A stretch of 64,000 bases of DNA from Phycisphaerae bacterium (GTDB lineage: Bacteria > Planctomycetota > Phycisphaerae > Phycisphaerales > UBA1924). Positions 27,246-36,568 of this stretch are shown here, one piece after another (position 1 is the first letter of the stretch; each line of letters opens with the position of its first letter). The DNA lies in assembly GCA_030429705.1 (NCBI GenBank), contig JAUIES010000002.1, positions 374,001 to 438,000 of the forward strand. The letters are read 5' to 3'. The notes under the pieces are model-generated. The model was not told the origin of the DNA. It ran no database searches and worked only from the letters and a program-made list of their open reading frames with translations. The position numbers and the translations under genes are program-made.

Positions 27246-29096
27246 ATGAAGATCATGCGTACTGCAAGCCGCACTCGCCGCGGCGTCGCTATTCGTTCGG
27301 CCCTCGGTGCCCTCGTATGTATTGCAGCCGGTACTGCCGGAGCCTTCGCGTTCTTCGGCGGCGGCAGCAACCTGCCGCCCGTGCCATTCCCCTCCGAGAA
27401 TCAGTTCTCAGAAGCCAAACGGGTGCTCGGCAAAGCACTGTTCTGGGACGAACAACTCTCCACCGACAACACCATGGCGTGCGGTACCTGCCACATCCCC
27501 GGCAGCGGCGGCACCGACCCACGCATCGCGATCAACCCCGGCCTCGACGGCATCACCCCGTCCGCTGACGACAAACGAGCGTCACCCGGCATGATCGGTC
27601 AGGACAGCTCCCTCAACTACGCCAGCATGGACTTCTTTGGTCTTTCGCCGCAGGTCACCAGCCGACGCGCCAATCCGTCAGTCATGGCGATGTACGCACC
27701 CAATCTGTTCTGGGATGGACGCGCGACCTCGGAGTTCCGCGATCCGCAGACCGGCGAAGTCGTCATCGCGGTTGGTGGCGCGCTCGAAAGTCAGGCCGCC
27801 GGACCAGTTCTCAGCGATGTCGAAATGGCACATCAAAACCGAGACTGGGACCATGTCACCGAAAAACTGTCAACCGCGATACCGCTCAACCTTGCATTCA
27901 ACCTGCCAGCCGATCTGCAAACCGCAGTCGATGAAGCGGGCGACTACCCAGCGTTGTTCGAAGCGGCTTTCGGGGATGGTGAAATCACCGCTGCCCGCAT
28001 CGCCATGGCGATCGCCACTTATGAGCGCACACTCGTGCCAGATCAGACGCCTTGGGATGCATTCATGCAAGGTGACAACACCGCAATGACGGCCGCACAA
28101 GTCCGAGGCTGGAACGCGTTCCAGGGCTCGCGATGTAACCAGTGTCATACGGCTCCGCTCTTCACCGATCTTTCGTTCCGCAATGTCGGCTTGCGTCCGA
28201 TCAACGAAGACTCCGGCCGACAGGAAGTCACCGGGAACTTCAATGACCGAGGCAAGTTCAAGGTGCCATCACTGCGCAATGTCGGGCTCGAGAGCGGGTA
28301 TATGCACAACGGGCAGTTTAACTCGATCGGACAGGTGCTTGCGTTCTATCGCAATGCGGGCGGCCAACAGTTCCCGCCCAACCGCGACCCATTGCTCAAC
28401 AACCCGATCGCCTTCCCGCCCAATGTCAACACCGATGTCATCGATTTTCTGAACAACGCGCTCACCGACGCGCGTGTGGCGAATGAGCAGTTCCCGTTCG
28501 ACCGCCCGAGCCTGCACTCAGAACGCACACCCGGCAACCCGAGGCTTCAGAACGGTGGCACGCCCGGTTCCGGCGGATTCATCCCGGCGATGGTCGCCAA
28601 CATGCCCCCCCTTATCGGCGACGAGACATTCAAGGTCGGCATCGACTTTGGTCTGCCTGGCGCAAACGCCTGGCTCGCGGTGTCTCAGTCGGCCCCGGTC
28701 AATGGCGTGGTCGCTCGTGACGAAATGCTCGGCCCGATCACGCTGGGCGGCCTGCTCACCGGTGAAGGGTTTGGCACCATGCGTTGGCCGATCCCTGCAG
28801 GCGCCGCAATGGACGGCGAGCGATACTTCATGCAGTGGATCGTTGAAGATCCGGCAGGCATCAGCGGCGAAGCGCTCTCACGCGTTGCTCGCGTGACATT
28901 GATCTGTGGTGATTGCTCAGAACCAGCCTGCCCGGCAGACATGAATAGCGATGAAGTGCTCGACTTCTTTGATGTCGCGGCATTCCTTCAGGCGTTCACG
29001 GATCAAGAAGCCGCTGCCGATTTCAACAGCAACGGCGTATTCGACTTCTTCGATGTGCAACTTTTCCTGCAGGCGTTCAGTTCCGGTTGTCCGTGA
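27246..29096 (+). CDS. Dihaem cytochrome c peroxidase/MauG-family protein with GC-type dockerin tail
   Basis: This 616-residue exported haem protein has an ATG at 27246 preceded by GGGGAGTATCAACAG. After a signal peptide (residues about 1-38) come two haem c sites, MACGTCHIPG (about residue 80) and CNQCHTAPLF (about residue 298). The conserved CcpA/MauG segments WDEQLSTDNT, NPSVMAMYAP, FWDGRA and KVPSLRNVGLESGYMHNGQF are also present. The enzyme class reduces peroxides or oxidises protein residues in the periplasm. Residues about 560-616 are a two-repeat GC-type dockerin (LDFFDVAAFLQAF, FDFFDVQLFLQAF, SGCP), unusual on a peroxidase and suggesting attachment to the cell surface. Confidence 0.92.
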   Translation: MKIMRTASRTRRGVAIRSALGALVCIAAGTAGAFAFFGGGSNLPPVPFPSENQFSEAKRVLGKALFWDEQLSTDNTMACGTCHIPGSGGTDPRIAINPGLDGITPSADDKRASPGMIGQDSSLNYASMDFFGLSPQVTSRRANPSVMAMYAPNLFWDGRATSEFRDPQTGEVVIAVGGALESQAAGPVLSDVEMAHQNRDWDHVTEKLSTAIPLNLAFNLPADLQTAVDEAGDYPALFEAAFGDGEITAARIAMAIATYERTLVPDQTPWDAFMQGDNTAMTAAQVRGWNAFQGSRCNQCHTAPLFTDLSFRNVGLRPINEDSGRQEVTGNFNDRGKFKVPSLRNVGLESGYMHNGQFNSIGQVLAFYRNAGGQQFPPNRDPLLNNPIAFPPNVNTDVIDFLNNALTDARVANEQFPFDRPSLHSERTPGNPRLQNGGTPGSGGFIPAMVANMPPLIGDETFKVGIDFGLPGANAWLAVSQSAPVNGVVARDEMLGPITLGGLLTGEGFGTMRWPIPAGAAMDGERYFMQWIVEDPAGISGEALSRVARVTLICGDCSEPACPADMNSDEVLDFFDVAAFLQAFTDQEAAADFNSNGVFDFFDVQLFLQAFSSGCP

Positions 29097-29154
29097 GTGA
29101 CTCGTGTTCGGCTTTGCGAACCACTGACTCCCAACAGGATCGATGGGATTCAGA

Positions 29155-29829
29155 CTAAGGTTCATCAGAAGACGAATAACCCTTCACGACGAGATCGACC
29201 GAACCAACGAGCGTTCCATCCTGCCTCTGTTGGAGGTCAATGACCATCGCTTGGGAACTTCTCTTCGCCCACCGCGCCAGACCGGCGTTCATGTATTGCT
29301 TGAAAAAAAGGTCATAGGCATCTGGTGCGGCGCCCTCGATCTTGGTGTGCATATGTCGATTGTCAGATGTTGACCCATAGTCCCCGGGCAAGACTGTTTG
29401 CACAATGAAACGACCCTGCGCATCGGTCACCACAACACCCGACAAACGAGCAGATGATTCGTCACCGGCAATCTGTTCATCGTAAGATCCCGTGTCGTCT
29501 GCTTGATACACCTCGATTGCCTTGTCGGCGATCGGTTGACCGTCCTCAGATCGGATGAGTCGCCCGATTACCCAGAGCGTTTGGCCTGGTTCACCCACCG
29601 GCGCCAGGCGGACATGGTGCTCAAGTCCAACTCCTTCGACCGAATCGAGCAAGTGTTCGATCTCGGCATGCGCGGGAAGAATGGTCCTATCAGGCGGACC
29701 GAAATATGCGCGCTGAAACGCCATGATCGCTCCAGCTGCAGCCATGAAGATCACCAACGAGAGCAGTGCACATTTCTTGATCACAGTTTGCACTCCAGCC
29801 CCGTCCACGGATCCGTCCACGATCCGCAC
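29155..29829 (-). CDS. Intradiol ring-cleavage dioxygenase-like protein, membrane-anchored
   Basis: This protein of about 224 residues has an N-terminal hydrophobic helix (about residues 20-40) and a domain resembling the intradiol dioxygenase fold: GQPIADKAIEVYQADDTGSY, DAQGRFIVQTVLPGDYG and RHMHTKIEG. The Tyr, Tyr and HxH positions correspond to the iron ligands of protocatechuate 3,4-dioxygenase, but the protein is exported and small, so an aromatic substrate is not assured. It starts with GTG six bases after the purM stop and is likely co-transcribed with purM. No strong ribosome binding site supports this start; translation could begin further inside, before the membrane helix. Confidence 0.7.
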   Translation of the reverse strand: MRIVDGSVDGAGVQTVIKKCALLSLVIFMAAAGAIMAFQRAYFGPPDRTILPAHAEIEHLLDSVEGVGLEHHVRLAPVGEPGQTLWVIGRLIRSEDGQPIADKAIEVYQADDTGSYDEQIAGDESSARLSGVVVTDAQGRFIVQTVLPGDYGSTSDNRHMHTKIEGAAPDAYDLFFKQYMNAGLARWAKRSSQAMVIDLQQRQDGTLVGSVDLVVKGYSSSDEP

Positions 29830-29835
29830 CGGACT

Positions 29836-30933
29836 TCATCGGAATCGAACGCGTCCCCTGCCGCGGGTGACTTTGCCCAAGGTGTACACCGTCTCGCCCG
29901 CTTTACGCAGTCTGCGAGCGACTGACTCAGCAAACGACGGACGGACGATTAGACAATAGCCAATGCCCATGTTAAACACACGCCACATCTCGGCTTCATC
30001 GACGCCCCCCTTCGATTGAAGGAATCGAAACACCGGCGGTACATCCCAGACGCGCCGATCGACGACTGCGTCCACTTCATTGTGAAGAGCACGATTCAGA
30101 TTCCCTTCAAGCCCCCCACCCGTGATGTGGGCCATACCCGTCACAACTTTTTTGACCTTGTAGGCTCGTTGTAGTCGCACAATTGAATCAACATAGATGC
30201 GTGTAGGTTCGAGCAGGACTTCGCCGAGTGTTCGTTGCGAGCACACCTGCGGGTAGATCTTGTCGAGCTTCAGCCGAGCACGCTTGACGATCTTTCGGAC
30301 CAGCGTGTACCCATTTGAATGAACACCGCTCGATGCGAGCCCGAGCACGACATCGCCCGGTTCGACGCGGGTCGTGTCGGTCGCTCGGGACAACTCGACC
30401 ACACCGACTGCGAATCCTGCGAGATCGAAGTCACCCGGTTGATACAGGTCGCTCATTTCTGCCGTTTCGCCGCCGAGGAGCGCACATCGAGACAACTCGC
30501 ATCCCCTGCTGATGCCTTTGACGATATCGAGAAGCATGGCTTGCTCAACTTTGTTGACAGCGATGTAATCAAGAAAAATCAAGGGCTCGGCGCCCTGCAC
30601 GATCAGGTCATTGACACTCATCGCCACGAGGTCGATGCCAACGGTGTCGAACCGACTCATATCGCGCGCAAGGTGCACTTTTGTGCCGACGCCGTCCGTA
30701 CACGCCACGAGCACGGGCTCGCGGTAGTTGTGCCGAAAGAGGGCTTCGTTGTAGTCAAGCCGAAACATGCCCGCAAACCCGCCGGGGTTGTCGATGACGC
30801 GCTGGCCTTGCGTGCGGCGCAGGAGCGACCCGATGGCACCGACAAATCGATCACCGGCCTCGATATTGACACCGGCGTCGGCGTAGGTCAGCCCCTTCGA
30901 TCGAGCACTCGATTTATTGCGTTTGGATGCCAT
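29836..30933 (-). CDS. purM: Phosphoribosylformylglycinamidine cyclo-ligase (AIR synthetase)
   Basis: PurM closes the imidazole ring to form aminoimidazole ribonucleotide, the fifth step of purine synthesis, in the cytosol. The 366-residue protein shows LTYADAGVNIEAGDRFV at the N terminus, the VACTDGVGTKVHLA loop, the SVNDLIVQGAEPLIFLDYIA motif, ALLGGETAEM, GLASSGVHSNGYTLVRKIV and ITGGGLEGNLNRAL. Length and motif order are typical. The frame is open to 31074, but ATG 30933 (MASKRNKSS) gives the family N terminus. It is divergent from metK, with about 170 bp between them. Confidence 0.95.
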   Translation of the reverse strand: MASKRNKSSARSKGLTYADAGVNIEAGDRFVGAIGSLLRRTQGQRVIDNPGGFAGMFRLDYNEALFRHNYREPVLVACTDGVGTKVHLARDMSRFDTVGIDLVAMSVNDLIVQGAEPLIFLDYIAVNKVEQAMLLDIVKGISRGCELSRCALLGGETAEMSDLYQPGDFDLAGFAVGVVELSRATDTTRVEPGDVVLGLASSGVHSNGYTLVRKIVKRARLKLDKIYPQVCSQRTLGEVLLEPTRIYVDSIVRLQRAYKVKKVVTGMAHITGGGLEGNLNRALHNEVDAVVDRRVWDVPPVFRFLQSKGGVDEAEMWRVFNMGIGYCLIVRPSFAESVARRLRKAGETVYTLGKVTRGRGRVRFR

Positions 30934-31106
30934 GCCGGGAGGATAAGTCAACAGCAGACAGCGTGCAGCGTTGCTTCGATAATTGGGGATGAACTGACCG
31001 AGCCGACGGGCAGGGTCAGCCGGTATACAATCGGTCCGCTCTCGCGGCATCGACCGAAGTTCGCATCGGTTCATGCCATCAACGCTCGTCTCTTTGAGAG
31101 GTTTCC

Positions 31107-32258
31107 ATGTCGCAAACGCAGCTATTCACCAGCGAATCCGTGTCAATGGGCCACCCTGACAAAGTCGCCGACCAGATCTCCGATGCAATCCTCGATGAGA
31201 TGCTCGCGCAGGACCCCTTCAGCCGCGTGGCCTGCGAAACGCTCGTTTCGACAGGACTCGTCGTGATCGCCGGCGAAGTCACGACCAAGGCGTATGTCGA
31301 GATTCCCAAAGTTGTCCGCGAAACGATCGAAGAGATCGGCTACACCGACGCAGAAATGCGGTTCGATTCTGACTCATGTGCCGTCCTTGTGACACTCGAC
31401 CAGCAATCCGGCGACATCGCACAAGGCGTGGACCGCGAAGGCGCAGGCGACCAGGGCATGATGTTTGGTTTCGCCTGCCGCGAGACCGACGACCTCATGC
31501 CACTTCCCATTCAACTTGCCCACGAGTTGGTCGCTCGGCAGGCCGAAGTCCGCCGACAAGGCATCATTCCCGGTTTGCGACCCGATGCCAAGAGCCAGGT
31601 CTCGGTCGAATATGACGGCCGATCACCCACGGCGATCGACACCGTCGTCCTGTCAACTCAGCATGACAAAACCTGGAACGAACGACAGGGCGAACTCCAC
31701 CGAGAAGTGATTGAACACATCATCAAGCCTGTCCTCGGCGATCGGTGGAACCAGAGCATTCAGACACACATCAATCCAACAGGCATCTTTGAAATCGGTG
31801 GACCACATGGCGATTGTGGACTGACCGGACGCAAGATCATCGTTGACACCTATGGCGGCCGAGGGCGTCACGGCGGCGGTGCATTCTCGGGCAAGGATCC
31901 GACCAAAGTCGACCGCTCGGCAGCGTACATGGCTCGATACATCGCAAAGAACATTGTCGCAGCCGAACTCGCTGACCAGTGTGAGATTCAGTTGTCGTAT
32001 GCGATCGGTGTCGCAGAGCCCACAAGCGTCTATGTTGATTGCGCCGGGACAGACCGGGTCGATCCTGTCAAGATCAGCCAGGCGGTCCGCGAAGTGTTTT
32101 CGTTGACCCCCAAAGGCATCATCGAATCACTCGCTCTCCGCAAGCCGATCTACCGCAAGACTGCATCACACGGGCACTTCGGTCGTCGGCCACATGGCGA
32201 CTTGTTTACATGGGAAAAGACCGACAAGGTCGAAGCCCTGCGTAGCGCCGTCAAGTAA
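31107..32258 (+). CDS. metK: S-adenosylmethionine synthetase
   Basis: MetK makes S-adenosylmethionine from methionine and ATP in the cytosol. The 383-residue protein begins with [20 protein letters not shown], the methionine/ATP-binding N terminus, and contains [10 protein letters not shown], the [16 protein letters not shown] loop (which binds triphosphate and metal), [20 protein letters not shown] and [17 protein letters not shown]. All signature motifs are intact. Its ribosome binding site is GAGAGGTTTCC. The stop is only 3 bp before the next gene, so the two are probably co-transcribed. Confidence 0.97.
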   Translation: MSQTQLFTSESVSMGHPDKVADQISDAILDEMLAQDPFSRVACETLVSTGLVVIAGEVTTKAYVEIPKVVRETIEEIGYTDAEMRFDSDSCAVLVTLDQQSGDIAQGVDREGAGDQGMMFGFACRETDDLMPLPIQLAHELVARQAEVRRQGIIPGLRPDAKSQVSVEYDGRSPTAIDTVVLSTQHDKTWNERQGELHREVIEHIIKPVLGDRWNQSIQTHINPTGIFEIGGPHGDCGLTGRKIIVDTYGGRGRHGGGAFSGKDPTKVDRSAAYMARYIAKNIVAAELADQCEIQLSYAIGVAEPTSVYVDCAGTDRVDPVKISQAVREVFSLTPKGIIESLALRKPIYRKTASHGHFGRRPHGDLFTWEKTDKVEALRSAVK

Positions 32259-32261
32259 GAG

Positions 32262-33455
32262 ATGTCACGACCGGAATCATCGTCGCCTGCGTTTGGTGCT
32301 CCTGCGGGAGTCTGGGCAGCCTTCCTCGCGTGTTCATGGACATGGTGCATCGGGATGTTCCTGCCGATCGTGCTGCTGCGCGATTTTGGCATCTGGGGTT
32401 TTATTGCGTTCGCTGTTCCAAATGTCATCGGAGCAGCGAGTGTCGGCTGGGTAATTCGAACGCAGAACTCAGCGAAAAATCTACTTCAAAAGCATGCGCT
32501 CGCCATCGGTCTCTTTTCGGCTGTAACCATTGCATTTCATGTGTACTGGCTCGCATGGATCGGGACTTGGGTACCCGGCGTCCTCGGGCTCGAACGATCG
32601 GTTGTTGCGCTCATGCTTGGTCTCGCGGTCCTCCTGTTGGCTGCATTCAATCTCGTCGCAAACCGCAGCCTGGTTGCGGCGAGTGTGCCGCTGTGGTTGC
32701 TTTCTGCCACGCTCTTTGGCACTTTACTTGGGACAGGAACTGTGGACGGCTCGATACCAACCACGCCTGACAACAACGGCCTCGCACTGCTCGCACCGGT
32801 CATGGTGTTCGGTTTTGCGCTGTGTCCTTATCTGGATGGGACATTCCTCACGGCGCGAGCATCGCTCAATGCGAAACAGGCACGATTCGCATTTGGGTTC
32901 GGATTCGGCGTTCTGTTTCTGTGCATGATTGTCGGGACTGTTCTTTATGCTCCGCTCCTATCGACAGCCTTTGACGGAAAGGTCGCTGCACAGTGGATCG
33001 GTGGTTTTTTGCTATGCCATCTTCTGATTCAAGCAGCGTTCAGTATCACCGTCCATCGTCGTCTGTCGCCTCTGCGAGCCGTCCCGGCACCGATCTTGTG
33101 CGGCTTTCTATTGGTCGCGGCGGCGGCTGCCGTCGGCACTCGATTTGTGCCGATGCACGCTGGACTCGATGCCGGAGAAATTGGCTATCGCGCGTTTCTC
33201 GGTTTCTATGGCCTTGCGTTTCCGGCCTATGTGTGGTTGGTCATGATCCCTGCACGGCACACGATCCATGACCATAAGAAACTGATTCGCATCTGGGCGG
33301 CTTCGGTCGGTTTAGCAACGCCGATGTTCTGGATGGGCTTTGTCGAGCGGCAAGAGTTGTGGCTTGCGATCGGACTCTTCGTAGTCTTGGCCGCTCGTCT
33401 TTTTAGTCTGCAGCCCAAACGCGAATCAAGTGTTGATCAATCTGTGGGACAGTAA
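32262..33455 (+). CDS. Polytopic membrane protein, about 12 helices, unknown function
   Basis: This 397-residue protein is almost entirely hydrophobic. I count about 12 transmembrane segments, for example VWAAFLACSWTWCIGMFLPI, FAFGFGFGVLFLCMIVGTVL and YRAFLGFYGLAFPAYVWLVM. The layout, with paired Trp and Gly-rich helices, is transporter-like, but no diagnostic motif of a named family is evident. It starts 3 bp after metK and lies 18 bp before the photolyase gene, so the three probably form an operon. Whether it moves methionine or another metabolite is speculation from position alone. Confidence 0.8.
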   Translation: MSRPESSSPAFGAPAGVWAAFLACSWTWCIGMFLPIVLLRDFGIWGFIAFAVPNVIGAASVGWVIRTQNSAKNLLQKHALAIGLFSAVTIAFHVYWLAWIGTWVPGVLGLERSVVALMLGLAVLLLAAFNLVANRSLVAASVPLWLLSATLFGTLLGTGTVDGSIPTTPDNNGLALLAPVMVFGFALCPYLDGTFLTARASLNAKQARFAFGFGFGVLFLCMIVGTVLYAPLLSTAFDGKVAAQWIGGFLLCHLLIQAAFSITVHRRLSPLRAVPAPILCGFLLVAAAAAVGTRFVPMHAGLDAGEIGYRAFLGFYGLAFPAYVWLVMIPARHTIHDHKKLIRIWAASVGLATPMFWMGFVERQELWLAIGLFVVLAARLFSLQPKRESSVDQSVGQ

Positions 33456-33473
33456 GTTGGAGTCGACTCGGAC

Positions 33474-34898
33474 ATGCGCGCACTGATGTGGTTCCGGGCT
33501 GATCTTCGGCTCGGAGATAATCCGGCGTTGCACGAAGCTACTCGACGCTCTGAGAACGGTGTCGTCGCTGTCTTCGTGATGTGCCCCGCGCAGTGGAAAC
33601 TGCATGATGATGCCCCAGTCAAGATTGACTTTCTCGCCCGCAATCTGCGTGCGTTGTCTGCTTCACTCCAGGAAGTTAACATTGCGTTGCGCATCCTGAC
33701 GGCGGACCTCTTCGAGCATGTGCCTGATGCACTCCTCAAATTTGCCAAGAGCCAAAAGTGTAATGCGTTGTTCTTCAACGATCAGTACGAGTTTAACGAG
33801 CAACGGCGAGACGAACAGGTCGTCGATACATTTGAGAACGCGCAAATTCCGTGTTTTCGTTCGACCGATCAGTGTATTTTTGAACCGGGAGCGATCCGCA
33901 CGGGCAAGGGCTCCTACTACACCGTGTTCACACCGTTCAAGAACAACTGGCGCAATCAAGTTGCGACAAATGTTCGTGCGATGGCCGCACTCCGTTCGCC
34001 TCGTCGGCAGCTGCAGATCGTCGGAATGCCCGACTCGATTCCATCGAACCCGTTGGACACGCCAATCGCGAATGCGAGTAGAGATTGGGCTGCAGGTGAG
34101 TCGGCAGCTCAGACTCGATTGACGACCTTCATCGATACGCGTATTCATGCGTACAAGCGAGATCGTGACATCCCGAGTATCGAAGGCACAAGCATGCTCT
34201 CGCCGTACCTGACTGCGGGTGTGCTTTCCGTTCGACAATGTGCTGCCGCTGCTATCGAAGCCAACGACGGACAACTCGATGGAGGTCACGAAGGAATCGT
34301 TCAGTGGATTGATGAACTCGTTTGGCGTGAGTTCTACAAACACATCCTCGTCGGATTTCCGCGTGTTTCAATGCATCGGGCATTCAAGTTGGAAACCGAA
34401 CGGCTTGTGTGGACCGACAACGATTCGCAATTTGAGGCATGGTGCCATGGTCAAACTGGCGTTCCCATTGTCGATGCGGCAATGCGTCAACTGACAACAA
34501 CAGGCTGGATGCACAATCGACTGCGCATGATCACCGCCATGTATCTCTCGAAGAACCTGTTTATCGATTGGCGGCGCGGCGAGCGGTTCTTCATGCAGCA
34601 CTTGATCGACGGCGACCTTGCGGCGAACAACGGCGGATGGCAATGGGCGGCCTCGACGGGAACCGATGCAGCCCCGTATTTCCGGATCTTCAATCCCGTC
34701 TCGCAATCGAAACGACTTGACCCTGAAGGCGCGTTCATTCGGCAATTCGTGCCAGAACTTGCTGATCTGGATGACTCAGAGATTCATGATCCGAGTTGCT
34801 TGCCGTCGCTCGTTCGATCTCGGTTAGATTATCCTGAGCCGTTGGTCGATCTGTCTGTGAGTAGAAAGAAGGCAATCGATGCCTTCAAAGCACTTTGA
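33474..34898 (+). CDS. phrB: Deoxyribodipyrimidine photolyase (class I CPD type)
   Basis: This is a light-driven DNA repair enzyme of 474 residues. The N-terminal antenna domain begins MWFRADLRLGDNPALHEATR. The C-terminal FAD domain contains WIDELVWREFYKHIL, MRQLTTTGWMHNRLRMITAM, the SKNLFIDWRRGERFF segment, DGDLAANNGGWQWAASTGTD and APYFRIFNPVSQSKRLDP, almost exactly the sequence of E. coli PhrB. That places it among CPD photolyases and not cryptochromes. Length is normal. It follows a membrane-protein gene by 18 bp. Confidence 0.95.
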   Translation: MRALMWFRADLRLGDNPALHEATRRSENGVVAVFVMCPAQWKLHDDAPVKIDFLARNLRALSASLQEVNIALRILTADLFEHVPDALLKFAKSQKCNALFFNDQYEFNEQRRDEQVVDTFENAQIPCFRSTDQCIFEPGAIRTGKGSYYTVFTPFKNNWRNQVATNVRAMAALRSPRRQLQIVGMPDSIPSNPLDTPIANASRDWAAGESAAQTRLTTFIDTRIHAYKRDRDIPSIEGTSMLSPYLTAGVLSVRQCAAAAIEANDGQLDGGHEGIVQWIDELVWREFYKHILVGFPRVSMHRAFKLETERLVWTDNDSQFEAWCHGQTGVPIVDAAMRQLTTTGWMHNRLRMITAMYLSKNLFIDWRRGERFFMQHLIDGDLAANNGGWQWAASTGTDAAPYFRIFNPVSQSKRLDPEGAFIRQFVPELADLDDSEIHDPSCLPSLVRSRLDYPEPLVDLSVSRKKAIDAFKAL

Positions 34899-34961
34899 CT
34901 CGGGCTGAAGTCAATCGTGAAGTACAACTCGAAGCGTTCGATTGGGGCATACCCTCCTTCT

Positions 34962-36326
34962 ATGAGTACCACGACATCGCATGCGCTCGCGTCTATCAAT
35001 CCATCGACCAACGAAACCGTTGGCGTTGTTCCGGTCACACCTGTTGAAGATATTCCTCAGATCGTCGCACGCGCCGCAGATGCGCAAGCCAAGTGGAGGC
35101 GATTTAGTCCCGAGCAACGAGCGGATGTACTTCGCCCCGCCGGGCAAGCACTTCAGGATCGATCCGAAGAACTCGGCACGCTGTTAACCAAGGAGCAGGG
35201 CAAGCCGCTTGCGGAGGGGATCGGCGAGGTGAATGGCTGTGGAGCAAGACTGAGCGACGAGGTCGATGAGATCGCCCAAGCCATCCAGCCCGTCACACTC
35301 GAAGGCGACGGAGTCACGAGCACCGTTCGATATGACCCGTTGGGTGTCTGCGCAGCGATCACCCCGTGGAACTTTCCGATCCTGATGCCTCACTGGATGG
35401 TGTTACCCGCTCTCGTGACTGGGAATACGGTTGTACTCAAGCCAAGTGAACAGACGCCGTTGATCGCGCAAGCGTATGCCGATGTGCTTAATGCGTTCTT
35501 ACCGCCGGATGTGCTGCAAGTTATCCACGGCGAAGATGAACAGGGAAAAGCCCTCGTCGATGCCGATGTTCAACTGATTGCATTTACCGGATCGAAAGCG
35601 GTCGGTCAGAAGATCATGGCTGCGGCTGCGAGCGGGCTCAAGCGACTTATTCTCGAACTGGGTTCCAAGGATCCGCTGATCGTGCTCGAAGGCGCCGACC
35701 TCGATGAAGCCGCTCAGTTTGCAGCACGCAACTCGTTCCGCAACTGCGGACAGGTGTGTGTCTCGACCGAACGCATCTATGTGCAGGACTCGGTCAAGGA
35801 GACCTTCCTCAACAAACTGATCGAGCACACCAAGGGCTATTGCGTCGGTGATGGCATGGACGAGTGTTCGACGCTTGGCCCGATGATCCACACACAACAG
35901 AAATCCCATGTGGTCGCACAGATCGCAGACGCAACCCGCGCGGGTGCAAAGCTGATCTTCAATGGCAAAAGCGATGACGGTGCGTTTCTGTCCCCCACCA
36001 TCCTCGATGGCGTAACACATGACATGGACATCATGCGCACCGAAACATTCGGCCCGGTCGCATGTGTCGCGGGTGTCGCGAACGCCGACGAAGCCGTCCA
36101 CCTGGCGAACGAATCCGAATATGGACTCGGCGCGGTTGTGTTCGGTGAGCCCAGCGAGGCAGCGCGCGTTGCGAGCCAACTGACAGCAGGGATGATTGGT
36201 GTCAATCGAGGGATCGGCGGGGCGCCGGGCACGCCCTGGGTTGGCGCTCGGCACAGCGGCATCGGATTCCACGGCGGTCCGATGGGTCATCGGCAGTTCT
36301 GTCAGGTTCGCGTCATCAGCCAGTGA
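34962..36326 (+). CDS. NAD(P)-dependent aldehyde dehydrogenase
   Basis: This 454-residue protein belongs to the aldehyde dehydrogenase superfamily. Motifs are the AAITPWNFPILMPHWMVLPA cofactor region, GNTVVLKPSEQTP, FTGSKAVGQKI, LILELGSKDPLIVL (general-base Glu), and NCGQVCVSTERIYV with the catalytic Cys. The usual LELGGK is LELGSK here. The C-terminal ETFGPVACVAG and NESEYGLGAVVFG segments are also present. The substrate is not evident; the sequence is closest in feel to succinate-semialdehyde-type enzymes. A GTG at 34917 is in frame, but MSTTTSHALASINPSTNETV from 34962 gives the normal family N terminus. Confidence 0.9.
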   Translation: MSTTTSHALASINPSTNETVGVVPVTPVEDIPQIVARAADAQAKWRRFSPEQRADVLRPAGQALQDRSEELGTLLTKEQGKPLAEGIGEVNGCGARLSDEVDEIAQAIQPVTLEGDGVTSTVRYDPLGVCAAITPWNFPILMPHWMVLPALVTGNTVVLKPSEQTPLIAQAYADVLNAFLPPDVLQVIHGEDEQGKALVDADVQLIAFTGSKAVGQKIMAAAASGLKRLILELGSKDPLIVLEGADLDEAAQFAARNSFRNCGQVCVSTERIYVQDSVKETFLNKLIEHTKGYCVGDGMDECSTLGPMIHTQQKSHVVAQIADATRAGAKLIFNGKSDDGAFLSPTILDGVTHDMDIMRTETFGPVACVAGVANADEAVHLANESEYGLGAVVFGEPSEAARVASQLTAGMIGVNRGIGGAPGTPWVGARHSGIGFHGGPMGHRQFCQVRVISQ

Positions 36327-36380
36327 CAATCGCCGTGCAACGCATTGCGGGCTGACCGGGACTCACCGCCCCACGAACAA

Positions 36381-36400
36381 GCGGCCCGTAAACGGGCCGC
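36381..36400. terminator. Hairpin terminator between aldehyde dehydrogenase and tRNA-Gly
   Basis: GCGGCCCGT-AA-ACGGGCCGC is a perfect nine-pair stem. It lies 54 bp after the aldehyde dehydrogenase stop (plus strand) and 15 bp after the 3' end of the tRNA gene (minus strand), where a TTGTTCG tail follows. It can serve both converging transcripts. Confidence 0.7.
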
Positions 36401-36414
36401 TGGTCGTCATCAAA

Positions 36415-36486
36415 AGCGGGCGAACGGACTCGAACCGTCAACATTCAGCTTGGAAGGCTGACGCTCTACCATTGAGCTACGCCCGC
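36415..36486 (-). tRNA. tRNA-Gly (anticodon TCC)
   Basis: The minus strand reads GCGGGCG as the acceptor 5' strand, a D arm GTAGCTCAATGGTAGAGC, an anticodon arm with CTTCCAA (anticodon TCC, read from the tRNA as UCC), the T loop GGTTCGAGTCC and the 3' acceptor strand CGCCCGC with discriminator T. All arms pair. The CCA end is not encoded. It decodes GGA/GGG glycine codons. Confidence 0.96.
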
Positions 36487-36568
36487 AGCGATGCCCATTG
36501 TAGCCGCCTGTGGGCGTGCGATCAGGATTCTCGCCGCTGGTGGCTGGCGAACTGTTTTGGGCACCAAA

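Noticed and set aside
30934-31106. SAM riboswitch before metK
   Set aside because: The 170-bp divergent region shows no recognisable SAM-riboswitch core, nor a terminator next to the metK start.
34917-34961. GTG start for the aldehyde dehydrogenase
   Set aside because: The extra 15 residues are not typical of the family and the GTG has no better ribosome binding site than the ATG at 34962.
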